Shown: piece by piece, positions 8,636 to 17,936 of the stretch
Layout of the letters: every line of letters begins with the position of its first letter
Position numbering within the stretch: the stretch's first letter is position 1
Origin: a virus
Length of the DNA: 39,059 nt
IMG/VR virus record: IMGVR_UViG_3300045283_000258
Span: 1-39,059 of that record
Direction: 5' to 3' (one strand)
Position numbers and translations under genes: made by a program
Notes under the pieces: generated by a model
What the model was told of the DNA's origin: nothing
The model's database searches: none
The model's input: the letters and a program-made list of their open reading frames with translations, nothing else

Positions 8636-9052
8636 ATGGCATCACGCACTCTCAGTCTGCACAGCCGGCGCACGTTCGGGCTGAACGAGAAACAGCTCTC
8701 GTTTAGGATCCAAGCGCTCGCCGGCTCGTGGAATCCACCCGCCCTCGTAGGAGGGGGCGGGACGGGCGTTGCTCGGGGCGTTGCTAGCGTGGTTCGTATG
8801 GCCGCCGGCAAGTTTTTGATCACGCTCGAAGACGCGTACGCGAAGCTCTGCTCTGCACACTACTCATTCAGCACGTCAGATGACGCGGCGAACATGTATG
8901 CGCAGGGCGGGCTAGTTATGGCGGTAGGCACGAGCACGCCCGTCTCTCTCATCGTAAAGACGAAGGTCGCAGGCGCAAACACCGATCCGGCCTTGTTCGA
9001 CGGAGATACGCACATCGACGTCGATCTCGTTTTCGAAGATTCCGGAGCGTAA
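8636..9052 (+). CDS. Probable head structural/decoration protein
   Basis: A 138-aa protein directly after the capsid gene, with a GGAGG ribosome site. It is beta-rich, and the C-terminal part (TPVSLIVKTKVAGANTDPALFDGDTHIDVDLVFEDSGA) resembles small capsid-associated proteins found after the major capsid gene in podoviruses. Decoration or vertex binding is an inference from position; no motif proves it. Confidence 0.6.
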   Translation: MASRTLSLHSRRTFGLNEKQLSFRIQALAGSWNPPALVGGGGTGVARGVASVVRMAAGKFLITLEDAYAKLCSAHYSFSTSDDAANMYAQGGLVMAVGTSTPVSLIVKTKVAGANTDPALFDGDTHIDVDLVFEDSGA

Positions 9053-9055
9053 GCA

Positions 9056-9283
9056 ATGGCGAAACCAAGCGGGATCCTAGCGATTCTCGCCAAGGGGAAA
9101 CCCAAGGGCGATGACGAAGAGCCGGATGCTATGACCGAAGAGAGCCCCGAAAGCGGAGACGGCAACGTGGGCGAGCGAGCGTCACAAGACGCGATCGATG
9201 CCATCGAAGCCGGCGACGCAAAAGCGCTCTATGAGGCCATGGAGCGGATCGTGGCCGCTTGTCATGCGGGAGGAGAAGAGTAG
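9056..9283 (+). CDS. Small acidic hypothetical protein
   Basis: 75 aa, rich in Glu/Asp/Ser in the middle (DDEEPDAMTEESPESGDG) with a helical C-terminus (SQDAIDAIEAGDAKALYEAMERIVAA). GGAG lies shortly before the start. It stands between head and connector genes. Function unknown. Confidence 0.6.
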   Translation: MAKPSGILAILAKGKPKGDDEEPDAMTEESPESGDGNVGERASQDAIDAIEAGDAKALYEAMERIVAACHAGGEE

Positions 9284-9978
9284 TGAGCAAGCTTGTTCCG
9301 CTTTCGCAGCTGGTTAGCGATGCGTATCTGTACGCGGCACAAGTGCCGGGCGCGGGTGCGTTCGTTACCACTGCGCAAGCGGAACGGCTGGTCAATCTCG
9401 CGTGCGCCGAGTTCTACGATTTGATCGTCTCTGCTCGGGGGCACGAGCACTATATCGATGAGGTCGATCTGCCGATCGTGGCGGGCCAGTCGCTCTATGA
9501 CTTGCCGTCAAACTTTTACGAGGTTTTCGCCGTCACGATCATTTGGGGCCCGCAACAGATCGAAGATGTGCCGGCCTATGCGCACATTCGAGATCGCGTG
9601 CGGTACCAAAACGGGCTGCAATGGGCGAGGCAAGGGCTCAAGGCGTTTCGGTTGCGAGGGCAAGATGCGATCGAGCTATTGCCCGTTCCCTCGTCTGCAA
9701 CGGGCACCTTGCGTGTGCAATATCTGCCCGTTTTCTCCGATCTCACGGAAGGCCAATTTGACGGGATCAACGGGTGGGAACGGATGGTTTCGCTCCGCGC
9801 CGCGCTGGACATGTGCGCGATCGCTCAGCGCGATTCGAGTCAGCTAGCGAACCTCTACGCGCAAGAGCGCCAGCGCGTGATCGATATGGCAACCGAGCGC
9901 GCAGCAGAACACCCGAGCGCCATTCGCGAGACTTACCCCGAAGGTGCAGGCGGTTACCGCGGCCGCTTCCTGCCGTGA
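9283..9978 (+). CDS. Head-tail adaptor (connector) protein
   Basis: 231 aa. It probably attaches below the portal and forms the first ring of the short tail. The N-terminus is a helical domain (QAERLVNLACAEFYDLIV), followed by the beta element LYDLPSNFYEVFAVTI typical of adaptor proteins of P22/T7-like tails, and a helical C-terminus. The start is the GTG at 9283 overlapping the previous stop (TAGTG); an upstream frame extension is not needed. It is followed by a GTGA-coupled gene. Confidence 0.68.
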   Translation: MSKLVPLSQLVSDAYLYAAQVPGAGAFVTTAQAERLVNLACAEFYDLIVSARGHEHYIDEVDLPIVAGQSLYDLPSNFYEVFAVTIIWGPQQIEDVPAYAHIRDRVRYQNGLQWARQGLKAFRLRGQDAIELLPVPSSATGTLRVQYLPVFSDLTEGQFDGINGWERMVSLRAALDMCAIAQRDSSQLANLYAQERQRVIDMATERAAEHPSAIRETYPEGAGGYRGRFLP

Positions 9979-10379
9979 AAACGGTCGGTAGCTTCGAGAC
10001 GGGTAACGCGCTCCGTCTAATGGGCCAGCTCGATGAGCTGCAAAAAAACATCGTAGGCGAGACGAAAGCGATCCGCGCTTCGTTCATGCCGCAGCTACGC
10101 CCTACCCCGCTCAGCTTTATCCAGCTCGAAGCGTTCAGCACCGGGCAGATCGCGATCGTGGACTCGACCCTTGGGCTTGTGACGATCACGCTCTCCAAGC
10201 CAGATGGGCCAGGCTTCGCGGCGATCGCCAAGCAAGTGGCGGCTAACAGCGTGCTGGTCACTCCGGCGGGTAACAACGCGATCGGGCCCATCCTGATCAA
10301 CCAAGCGGCTAGCAAGAGCTACGCGGCGATCGGGCTCTATTGGCTCTTTTTCGATGGCCTCAATTGGATCGCGAGCTGA
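9975..10379 (+). CDS. Hypothetical virion-block protein
   Basis: 134 aa. The GTG at 9975 forms a GTGA overlap with the adaptor stop. A helical N-terminus (LRLMGQLDELQKNIVGETKAIRASF) precedes a beta-rich domain (IAIVDSTLGLVTITLSKP...). The setting between adaptor and nozzle suggests a structural role. Not recognised. Confidence 0.55.
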   Translation: MKTVGSFETGNALRLMGQLDELQKNIVGETKAIRASFMPQLRPTPLSFIQLEAFSTGQIAIVDSTLGLVTITLSKPDGPGFAAIAKQVAANSVLVTPAGNNAIGPILINQAASKSYAAIGLYWLFFDGLNWIAS

Positions 10380-13300
10380 TGCCTACGAAGATCGACGACA
10401 CGACGCTATCAGCGGGCCAAAACGAGGGGATCGAGCGCGCGATCCTCCCGCTGCCTCAGCTCGCCTTTGTGCTCAATGCAAGGCTTAGGAAGGCCGGCAG
10501 ATGGGGCAAGCGATGGGGCAAGCACACGATCCCGGCCGGCAAGCTCAGCGCCGATCCGGGTTTCCCCCGGTGCTTCGGCCCGGGCTTCGCGCTCGTGGAT
10601 GATCAGTGCAGCCTATACGATCAAACGGCCGGCGACTTCGTATCCCCCGCCGGGGCAGCTCAGCGGATCGATTGCGCGGCTAGCGGGTGGTTGCCCGAGC
10701 GCGCTTTCTTCCCGGCCGCCCCGCGCTCGATCCAGATCCAAACGGCTACACCTTGCGCAACTACGTTCGGGCTAGGCTACCTCTGGACAGCTGAGCAAAT
10801 CGGCGATCCCTTGGGCGCCGCTGGCGCTCAAATGCTGCGAATCACGGCAACCGAGCAGCACGATCAAACGGTTGTCTATTCTCTCGATCTGCGAGGGACC
10901 GGAGGCGGTCAAGGGATCCGCCGCCCTCGCCTAGTCATGGTCGGCGCGACCCTCCTACTCTTCTACATTGATGCGCCGTCGAGTGACACGACGCGCGGTC
11001 GCTCGCTCACAACCCTCGCGGGTGGTTTCGGCGCTGAGGTCGCGGTTACTGGCCCGGGCACGCTTGCCTTTGATGCCTCCCCCTATGATTCGGTCTCGTG
11101 CCTGTTCGCCGTCTCCTATTTGACCGCGGTGACTTCGGGGCGGCTCAATGCTGCATTCGGCCAGATCGGAACGGTCGACATTGCCGAGGTGAACCCGTGC
11201 ACATCCGTTTCGATCGTCGGAGCGCCCGGTACGCCTATTTATGTCGGCTACGGGATCCCCGCCACGCCCGCGTCCAGGGTGCGCGTGTACGCGGGGGCGG
11301 GCTCTGGCGTGGTCGTGGGCACGGTTACGCTCTCGACTACCGATGGGGCTCGCCCGTTGCTCGTGCCGCTGCAAGGCGGGGGGATCCGCGTGGTCTTTTC
11401 GGCGCGCGAGTTCTCAGGGTTCAACGCGCTACTAGTCGGCGCGTTCAGCGTCGCTGATATCAGCTCGACCGCTGTCCTAACCCCGGCGGTCGGGATCCGT
11501 CGCCAGTTTGGTGCGTACCCGATCTCCATGCCGTTTGCCGTGGGCAGCGACGTCTACATTTGGACGCAGCTCCTTTTGCAGCAACCGATCACGGGTGGCG
11601 GGGGCTTCCCTGTCTTGCTCCGCTTGCCTAGCCCCACGGCATACACCAATGCGACGATCTATTGCCCGATCGAGCTATCGGCCCAAGACTTCCTAACGGC
11701 CACGGGGCAAGGGCTCCGGGTAACGGAACTAAACGGGCTGCCCATCGTTTCGCAGATCGGATCGTCCGCTACGTGGGCGGCGCTCCACCCGATCCTGTTT
11801 CGTGCGCCGGCTAGTACGGCCGACATCATGATCGGCTTCCGTGTCGTGCAAGCCACGCACTACACCGATGAGCCGCAACGTCGAGGCCTCCGGAGCTTCC
11901 CTTGCGACAATTCGCACCTAATCCCGATGGGCGCACTCACGCGCGTCGATGCCTATGGGGCTGTTGAAACGGGGTTCGTGCACGCGCCCGCAATGACCTG
12001 CACGCCAGGCGCGGGCGGAGGTCTCACGGCATCGAAGACCTATTACTATTCGGCCGTTTTCACGAGCCGAAACGAGCTCGGGCGCGTGGAGCTCTCAGCC
12101 CCCGCAACGCCGGTTAAAGCTGTGCTCGCCGCGGGCCAGGGCACGGTAACGCTTTCGATCACTTGTCTTCTTTTGACCGCGAAGAAAGACACGCAGATCG
12201 AGATCTACCGCACGCTCGCCGATGGCCAGACTTTCTACCTAGTCGCAACGGCTAGCGCGGCGCCGTTCGGTAGCGGCCCCGAGCTCGTTTATACGGACGT
12301 GATCGCCGATACCGTGATCGCGGTGAATCCGGTTATCTACACGCAAGTAGGGCAGCAACTAGCCAACGGCTTCCCGCCCGCTTCGCGCTTCGGCTGCACG
12401 GGCGGAGGGCGCGCTTTCCTCGGGGGCTTGCTCCGTGGTGACACGGGGCGCGCCTCGAAATTGATCCTAGGCGATCAGCCCGCGACGTTCTGCGAATCGG
12501 ATGCGTTCGCGATCATTCTGCCGGCCGACATGACCGGGATCGCGTGGATGGACTCGCTCGTGACGTTCACGGCCGAAGGGATCTATGTGAGCTCAGGCGA
12601 GGGCCCGACGGACGATGGGCTAGGCGACTTCGGCACGCCATCGCGCCTCCCTTTCCCGATCGGGTGCATCGAACCGCGAAGCGTGATCACGGTTCCCGAG
12701 GGCACGTTTTTTCAGTCGAATCGCGGGCTCTATCTGTTGCCTCGTGGCTTCGGCGAACCGCTCGCCGCGGGCGATGTGGTGATGGATACGCTTTCCGACT
12801 TTCCGACGATCACGGGCGCGGTCGCCATGGTCAAGCCGACCGAGCAAACGATCCGCTGGACTTGCTTGGGCGAGGATGGCGAGCAGGGGCGCCAGATCGT
12901 TTACGATCTCGTCCACAAAGCATGGAGCATTGATCGCCATCAGGGCTCGCCCTCTGGCGATGTGTGCGCGGGGCAATGGCTCGATAACGAGATCATTAGC
13001 GCACCGCCAGAGATCGGTTTTGGCGCGCCTCGCGTCACGGACGGCACGTTCAGCGACAACGCCCAACCGATCCGAATGACGCTGAAAACGGGTGATATTC
13101 GCCCGTTTGGCACGCATTCGCGCGGCCCTGTGCAGCGGTTCGGGATCCTAAGTGAGCTTCGATCGCCGTGCACGCTGGAGGTCGATCAAGCCACCGATCG
13201 CGGGCAGCAACTAGCCGAGCGTGTGTTTACCGGGATCGCGCCTGACGATGAGGCGGGCGATCTGAACTATACCCAAGTGGACTTGGGCTCGCTCGAAATG

Positions 13301-13435
13301 CGATCGATCGCCGCGATCGCAATCGAGCTGAGCGAAGAGAGCGACGGGGAAGGGCTCGCGTTCATCGCACTGTCGATCGAGCGCGGAAGTAGTGACGGCT
13401 TGCGGCTGGAAAAACCAGCAGATCGGATCGTCTAA
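10379..13435 (+). CDS. Large tail nozzle-like protein
   Basis: A 1018-aa protein, almost wholly beta-structured, placed after the adaptor as the T7 gp12/P22 gp10 nozzle is. Blade-like repeats and a recognisable segment near residues 715-805 (GIAWMDSLVTFTAEGIYVSSG ... FFQSNRGLYLLPRGFG) resemble the beta-propeller part of podovirus nozzle proteins. It would form the tail tip that holds the genome in place. The ATG at 10379 overlaps the previous stop and is chosen over an earlier in-frame ATG. The next gene starts inside its stop (TAATG). Confidence 0.65.
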   Translation: MPTKIDDTTLSAGQNEGIERAILPLPQLAFVLNARLRKAGRWGKRWGKHTIPAGKLSADPGFPRCFGPGFALVDDQCSLYDQTAGDFVSPAGAAQRIDCAASGWLPERAFFPAAPRSIQIQTATPCATTFGLGYLWTAEQIGDPLGAAGAQMLRITATEQHDQTVVYSLDLRGTGGGQGIRRPRLVMVGATLLLFYIDAPSSDTTRGRSLTTLAGGFGAEVAVTGPGTLAFDASPYDSVSCLFAVSYLTAVTSGRLNAAFGQIGTVDIAEVNPCTSVSIVGAPGTPIYVGYGIPATPASRVRVYAGAGSGVVVGTVTLSTTDGARPLLVPLQGGGIRVVFSAREFSGFNALLVGAFSVADISSTAVLTPAVGIRRQFGAYPISMPFAVGSDVYIWTQLLLQQPITGGGGFPVLLRLPSPTAYTNATIYCPIELSAQDFLTATGQGLRVTELNGLPIVSQIGSSATWAALHPILFRAPASTADIMIGFRVVQATHYTDEPQRRGLRSFPCDNSHLIPMGALTRVDAYGAVETGFVHAPAMTCTPGAGGGLTASKTYYYSAVFTSRNELGRVELSAPATPVKAVLAAGQGTVTLSITCLLLTAKKDTQIEIYRTLADGQTFYLVATASAAPFGSGPELVYTDVIADTVIAVNPVIYTQVGQQLANGFPPASRFGCTGGGRAFLGGLLRGDTGRASKLILGDQPATFCESDAFAIILPADMTGIAWMDSLVTFTAEGIYVSSGEGPTDDGLGDFGTPSRLPFPIGCIEPRSVITVPEGTFFQSNRGLYLLPRGFGEPLAAGDVVMDTLSDFPTITGAVAMVKPTEQTIRWTCLGEDGEQGRQIVYDLVHKAWSIDRHQGSPSGDVCAGQWLDNEIISAPPEIGFGAPRVTDGTFSDNAQPIRMTLKTGDIRPFGTHSRGPVQRFGILSELRSPCTLEVDQATDRGQQLAERVFTGIAPDDEAGDLNYTQVDLGSLEMRSIAAIAIELSEESDGEGLAFIALSIERGSSDGLRLEKPADRIV

Positions 13436-16185
13436 TGGCTGTCGATTGGGGCAAGGTAGGAGCCGGAGCGGCTACGGGCGCGGGCGTCGGATCTGTTGCT
13501 GGCCCATGGGGCACGGCCGGAGGCGCGATCATTGGCGGGGGCGCCGCATTGCTAGACGGGCTCTTTGGCGATGATGACGAAGCGCCGCAAGCGGCTCCGG
13601 CCGAGTATGCCGCAGGCCAGGGCTCGGGCCTGACGAACCACCTAGCGGCCCTCGACTACGCCGAAGGGCTCACGCAACAGCAAGCGCAGAACGCACGAGA
13701 GGCGGGCTTCTATGGCCAAGCCCAGGGGGCTTTCGACATCGGCAACGCCGCACAGCTTCGCGATGCGCCGCAGATCGCCGCGAACTATGCCGATCAGCAA
13801 CGGCAGCTGGAGGCGCTCCTACGAACGAACCAAACGATCGGACAGGTCCAAAACACGGGCGATGCACTGAGCGTGCTTGGGCGCAAGCCCATGGGCGATA
13901 GCTATGCCGAGGCGCAGCTACGGCAAGGGCAAAACGCGGCGATGGCTCAGCAACTAGCGATGGCTCGATCGGGCCGATCGCTCGGCTCGGGGCAAGCCGC
14001 ACTAGCTAACGCTGCGTTCAATAACGCCGCGCTCAATCAGCAGACGAACCAAGCAGCGGCCGCGGCACGCATTCAAGAGCAGAACGCGTACAATCAATTT
14101 CAAGCGAACGCGCTCGGGCAAGCAGGGCAGCAATACGCGGCCGCGGGTGGTCTTACGGGCCAGGCGGGCGGGCAAGCGACCACGATCCGCGCTGGCAACG
14201 AAGGGTTGCAACAGCAGAACGCCGCACTCCAGCAAGGGCAGCAAGGGATCAACAATCAAACCACGGGTCTGTATAACAATCTCGGCGTAGCTCAGCAGGG
14301 CCTAGGCATGGATGCGAACCGGCTAGGCACCAATGCCTATCAATTCGGAGCCACGCAAGGCGCGAACAAGCAGCAAGGGCAGCTAAACGCGACCGTTGGG
14401 CAAACGAGCTCGCAGACCGCGACCAACCTAGCGAACGCTGAGGCCGATCGTGCGCGCGAAGCCGGGAACATGAACATGCTCGCAACGGGCGCGGGCGTAG
14501 TCGCCGATAACCTCGCAAACAGTGGAGGCGGGGGCAGTAGCGCGCCGAGCAACCCGAATGAGGCCTATAGGAACATCACGACCGCGAGCCATTCGCAGAG
14601 CCCGGCGAACCCCGGATCCGACGAAAAGAACAAGAAAAACATCAGGCCGATCGGGCTCACCTCGCCAAAGACGGACGCGGCGAATGCTGCGAAATATGCC
14701 GGCTTCAGCCCGGAAGATGCGGCCGCATACCGGGCTGCCGATGAGGCAGCGGCGAGGGGTGACGCGACCTATACCGCGAACGGCAAGACGCTCGAATTGC
14801 GCCCGCATGGCGACGCGCCGATGGATGATCAAGATCTCGGAAAGATCGCCGTCACTGGCGAGGGGGGAAATAATCCGAAGGTCGCAAGCTACCTCGAAAC
14901 GATCAACGCGCTCAATAATGCGTATCGCCCGAGCCAGTTCGCCCCCGCCGATATCCTGAACAATGTTCCGGGCGCTGGCGCGGGGCATAGCGCATCCCAA
15001 AACGCGGTCATCGATCGCATGATGGGCAGGCGCGCGCCCGAGGGCTACGAGCCGCCCCCCGCTGCAATGTTTAGCGGGCCTCGCTCGCTAGGAGCGGGAG
15101 CGTTCAAGGGCGGGCCCACGCTTCAACCAACCCCCGCGCCAGTCGCGGCGCCCGCGCGCAAGTGGAGCGATGTTTTCAACGCCCCGCAACTAGGCGAGCG
15201 CGTGAGTAACTATCTCTCGGGGGCTGATCAATACACGGCCCCGAGCGGGCCGATGCACTACGAGGGCGCGCCCAAAACTGTCACTCCCCCTCGCGGCAAC
15301 CCGAACGAATACCGCGGGAGTGAGAGCATGCCGATCGCCGTGCCGCAAACAACTAACCAATACCGCGGCGGTTCCGCTGAGAGAGACGGTGGAGGGCTCC
15401 CCTCTAACCAGGATCGCCGCTCGGACATTTTCGGAAAGAAAAACATCGCTCCGATCGGTTCCGACGATCGCAGCAAGAGCCGGATCCGCGAGCTCGAAAG
15501 TCAGCTAGACGCGCTAAACGCTGAGCCCCCGCCCCGCGATGGCGAGACCACGCGCCTACCTCCGGGGCGTGATCGCGACTTCGCGCAATGGCTCGGGCGC
15601 AACCGTGTAAGCGATCTGGACAACCCCGATAGCCATTACGATTATCGCGGCGCATACCTCGCGGGTGAGGGGCGCGGCGCCGGCTCGGGGCATTTCACCG
15701 ATCGGTTCAAGCAGCACGGGCACCCGTCGTTTTCGATCGAGTCTCAATACTCACGCGGCGCCAATGACGGCGGCACGTGGGAGGGCGAGCGCTACTCCCC
15801 CGCGGTACGCCCGACGATGCCGGATCTCGAAGCGCTGGACGCTGCCTATGCTCGCTCGCAGCGCCCCGAAGGCGTCGACTTCCGCAACGCCCACGGCTAC
15901 TCGTACGAATACAAACGCCCCAATGCCCCGGGCGCCGCTCCGGGCCGCCAAGTGGGCACGATGGCGCAAGAGCTCGAACAGACGGACGGCGCGCCATACG
16001 TGCACGACACGCCTAGCGGCAAGGTGGTCGATACGAGCCGGCTACCGCTCGCCCTGGCCCCCGCGGTCGGGCACACGCAACGCCGGGTCGATGATCTCGA
16101 ACGGCAGCTAGACGCACTCAAGCCCCCGAGCTTCGGCGCGTACCGGCCGGGGCTGTATCCGCAAGTCGGAGGGGGCGGCTACTAG
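13435..16185 (+). CDS. Internal virion/ejection-type protein with S74-like chaperone remnants
   Basis: 916 aa. Residues 9-45 are a glycine-zipper hydrophobic segment suited to membrane insertion. Residues about 60-345 are Gln/Ala-rich helical repeats. SDEKNKKNIRPIG (about 393) and KKNIAPIG...SDDRSKSRIRELESQ (about 668-690) look like the start of peptidase S74 intramolecular chaperones. A phage structural motif DYRGAY...HPSFSIESQY follows at about 737-775. The C-terminus (YSYEYKRP...GTMAQELEQ...VDTSRLPLALAP...DDLERQLDAL, 822-896) matches the S74 end. It lies with two other large ejection-type genes. Auto-cleavage is possible but unproven. Confidence 0.6.
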   Translation: MAVDWGKVGAGAATGAGVGSVAGPWGTAGGAIIGGGAALLDGLFGDDDEAPQAAPAEYAAGQGSGLTNHLAALDYAEGLTQQQAQNAREAGFYGQAQGAFDIGNAAQLRDAPQIAANYADQQRQLEALLRTNQTIGQVQNTGDALSVLGRKPMGDSYAEAQLRQGQNAAMAQQLAMARSGRSLGSGQAALANAAFNNAALNQQTNQAAAAARIQEQNAYNQFQANALGQAGQQYAAAGGLTGQAGGQATTIRAGNEGLQQQNAALQQGQQGINNQTTGLYNNLGVAQQGLGMDANRLGTNAYQFGATQGANKQQGQLNATVGQTSSQTATNLANAEADRAREAGNMNMLATGAGVVADNLANSGGGGSSAPSNPNEAYRNITTASHSQSPANPGSDEKNKKNIRPIGLTSPKTDAANAAKYAGFSPEDAAAYRAADEAAARGDATYTANGKTLELRPHGDAPMDDQDLGKIAVTGEGGNNPKVASYLETINALNNAYRPSQFAPADILNNVPGAGAGHSASQNAVIDRMMGRRAPEGYEPPPAAMFSGPRSLGAGAFKGGPTLQPTPAPVAAPARKWSDVFNAPQLGERVSNYLSGADQYTAPSGPMHYEGAPKTVTPPRGNPNEYRGSESMPIAVPQTTNQYRGGSAERDGGGLPSNQDRRSDIFGKKNIAPIGSDDRSKSRIRELESQLDALNAEPPPRDGETTRLPPGRDRDFAQWLGRNRVSDLDNPDSHYDYRGAYLAGEGRGAGSGHFTDRFKQHGHPSFSIESQYSRGANDGGTWEGERYSPAVRPTMPDLEALDAAYARSQRPEGVDFRNAHGYSYEYKRPNAPGAAPGRQVGTMAQELEQTDGAPYVHDTPSGKVVDTSRLPLALAPAVGHTQRRVDDLERQLDALKPPSFGAYRPGLYPQVGGGGY

Positions 16186-17936
16186 TGGCAACGTATCGGC
16201 CACGCTCCGACGGACTAGTGGACGTCGACCCGGGCGATGGGGGCCCTGTGCTGCCTATGAGCGAGACTCAAGCGCAGATGGGCGGAGCCACGCCCGAGCC
16301 CCCGCCTGCCCCGCCTGGCCCCCTTCCTAGCGCCGCAATGGGGCCCCCTGTCGTGGGGCCCGCCCCAATGCCCGCCCCACCTAGCGGCCCGAACCCGTAC
16401 AGCATGATCGGATCGGGCGAAGCCACGGCCGGCCTAGTGGACGCCACGAAAGCGGCGATGCGCGCGCGCAATGACGGATCGGCCGCAGCCGCTGAGCAAG
16501 CGCTCGCCCCTCCGCCCGCCCCGCCACCCGCGCTCGTGCTGCCCGAGCTCCCAAGCGGCAAGGCGCGCCCCGAGCTCGAAGCCGGGATCGCTCAGCTCAC
16601 GAACGAAGCGCCCAAGACCGTTCCGCCATCGACCGCGGGGCTCAGGGCGATCAGGCCTTCGGATAATCGAGAGGGGGGCTATCAGCTCGATCAGCCGCTG
16701 AGGATCACGGGCGGAGGTGTGCCCCTCGAATCGCGGATCGTGCGCCCGGGCGTCAAGGGTGAAGCTTCATTCAAACGGGTGATGAATGATCTCAGCCCCG
16801 AGGGGCAACGCGATCAGCATTTCGAGGGCGCGCAGAACGTCTACCTACAGCGCGAAAACGCGCTCGAAGCTGAGCGGCTAGCGAACGAATCGCACGCGCT
16901 CGACAACGAGGATCGCAAGGCAGAGATCGCGAGCCGTCGCGCGAAGCTGCAAGAGAAACAGGGCTACATCGAGCAACGCGAGCGCGAAGCGGCGGACGCT
17001 ACACCGCAAAGCCGCAACGAGATCCTAGCGAACCGCGGCACCATGTCCAAGATGATGGGCGCGCTTTCGATCATCATGGGCGCGCGATATCAGGGGATGA
17101 CCGGGCGCAATAACCCGGGGCTCGATCTGATCAACCAAACGATCGCACAAGAGATCGCCGATCAGCGTGCGAAGTATGAAGCGGCAAAAGACAAGGTCGG
17201 GATGGCGAATAACGACTACGCGAAAGCGATGCAGCTCTATGGCGATCCGAACGTAGCCGAAGCCGATCTCTACAATCGCAATCTCACGCTCGCCGCGAAT
17301 ATCGCCCAAAACCACTGGAAGCGTGCAGAGAATGAAGGCGAATACGCGAAGCAAAAGGAAGTCGCGCAAGCACTGATGGAGCAAGCGGCCGCTAAGAAGC
17401 AAGAGGCCTTTACGCTCTTGAACGGGCAAGTCTTGCAAGAAGTTTACAAGCGCGAAGAGCAAAAAGTCTCTGGCCTACTCGACGAAAAGCAACTCGCTCG
17501 ACAGGTATACATCCCCGGCTACGGCTACGGGTTCGTCACGAATGTCGCGCAGCAAAAGGACATCCAAGACCGTGCGACGTACGCGGGCAACGCGATCGAC
17601 CTGATCGCGGAGATGCGATCGCACATGCCCAAGAATGGCGGCCCGGTTACCGATCTCGGCGATCGCAAGGCAATCAAGGCTCTCAAGGTGCGTGTGCTCG
17701 CAGCGCTCAGCAAAGCGGAAGGGCAAGGCATCGTCACGGAAGCGGATGCGAAGAACGCAAAGGACGTCCTAGCCGACGAAAACGCGCTCTTCACGCGAGG
17801 CGATGAGGCACTAGGGGCGACTGAGATAGCGCTAGGCCTGAGCCTAGAGGGGGTCGTCAATAGCGTCTATTCAGACCCGAACGGGCGCACGCCGATGCGA
17901 AAGCGGCGCGCCCCCTCATTCAAGCCGGGGCTCTAG
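16185..17936 (+). CDS. Internal virion/ejection-type protein
   Basis: 583 aa, GTG start overlapping the previous stop (TAGTG). It has a Pro/Ala-rich disordered N-terminus (to about residue 150), then long helices and coiled coil (residues about 215-275 and 325-430; ENALEAERLANESHALDNEDRKAEIASRRAKLQ) and a helical C-terminal domain. Three large helical proteins after the nozzle gene is the usual arrangement for podovirus proteins ejected into the cell with the DNA. No enzymatic motif was seen. Confidence 0.55.
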   Translation: MATYRPRSDGLVDVDPGDGGPVLPMSETQAQMGGATPEPPPAPPGPLPSAAMGPPVVGPAPMPAPPSGPNPYSMIGSGEATAGLVDATKAAMRARNDGSAAAAEQALAPPPAPPPALVLPELPSGKARPELEAGIAQLTNEAPKTVPPSTAGLRAIRPSDNREGGYQLDQPLRITGGGVPLESRIVRPGVKGEASFKRVMNDLSPEGQRDQHFEGAQNVYLQRENALEAERLANESHALDNEDRKAEIASRRAKLQEKQGYIEQREREAADATPQSRNEILANRGTMSKMMGALSIIMGARYQGMTGRNNPGLDLINQTIAQEIADQRAKYEAAKDKVGMANNDYAKAMQLYGDPNVAEADLYNRNLTLAANIAQNHWKRAENEGEYAKQKEVAQALMEQAAAKKQEAFTLLNGQVLQEVYKREEQKVSGLLDEKQLARQVYIPGYGYGFVTNVAQQKDIQDRATYAGNAIDLIAEMRSHMPKNGGPVTDLGDRKAIKALKVRVLAALSKAEGQGIVTEADAKNAKDVLADENALFTRGDEALGATEIALGLSLEGVVNSVYSDPNGRTPMRKRRAPSFKPGL

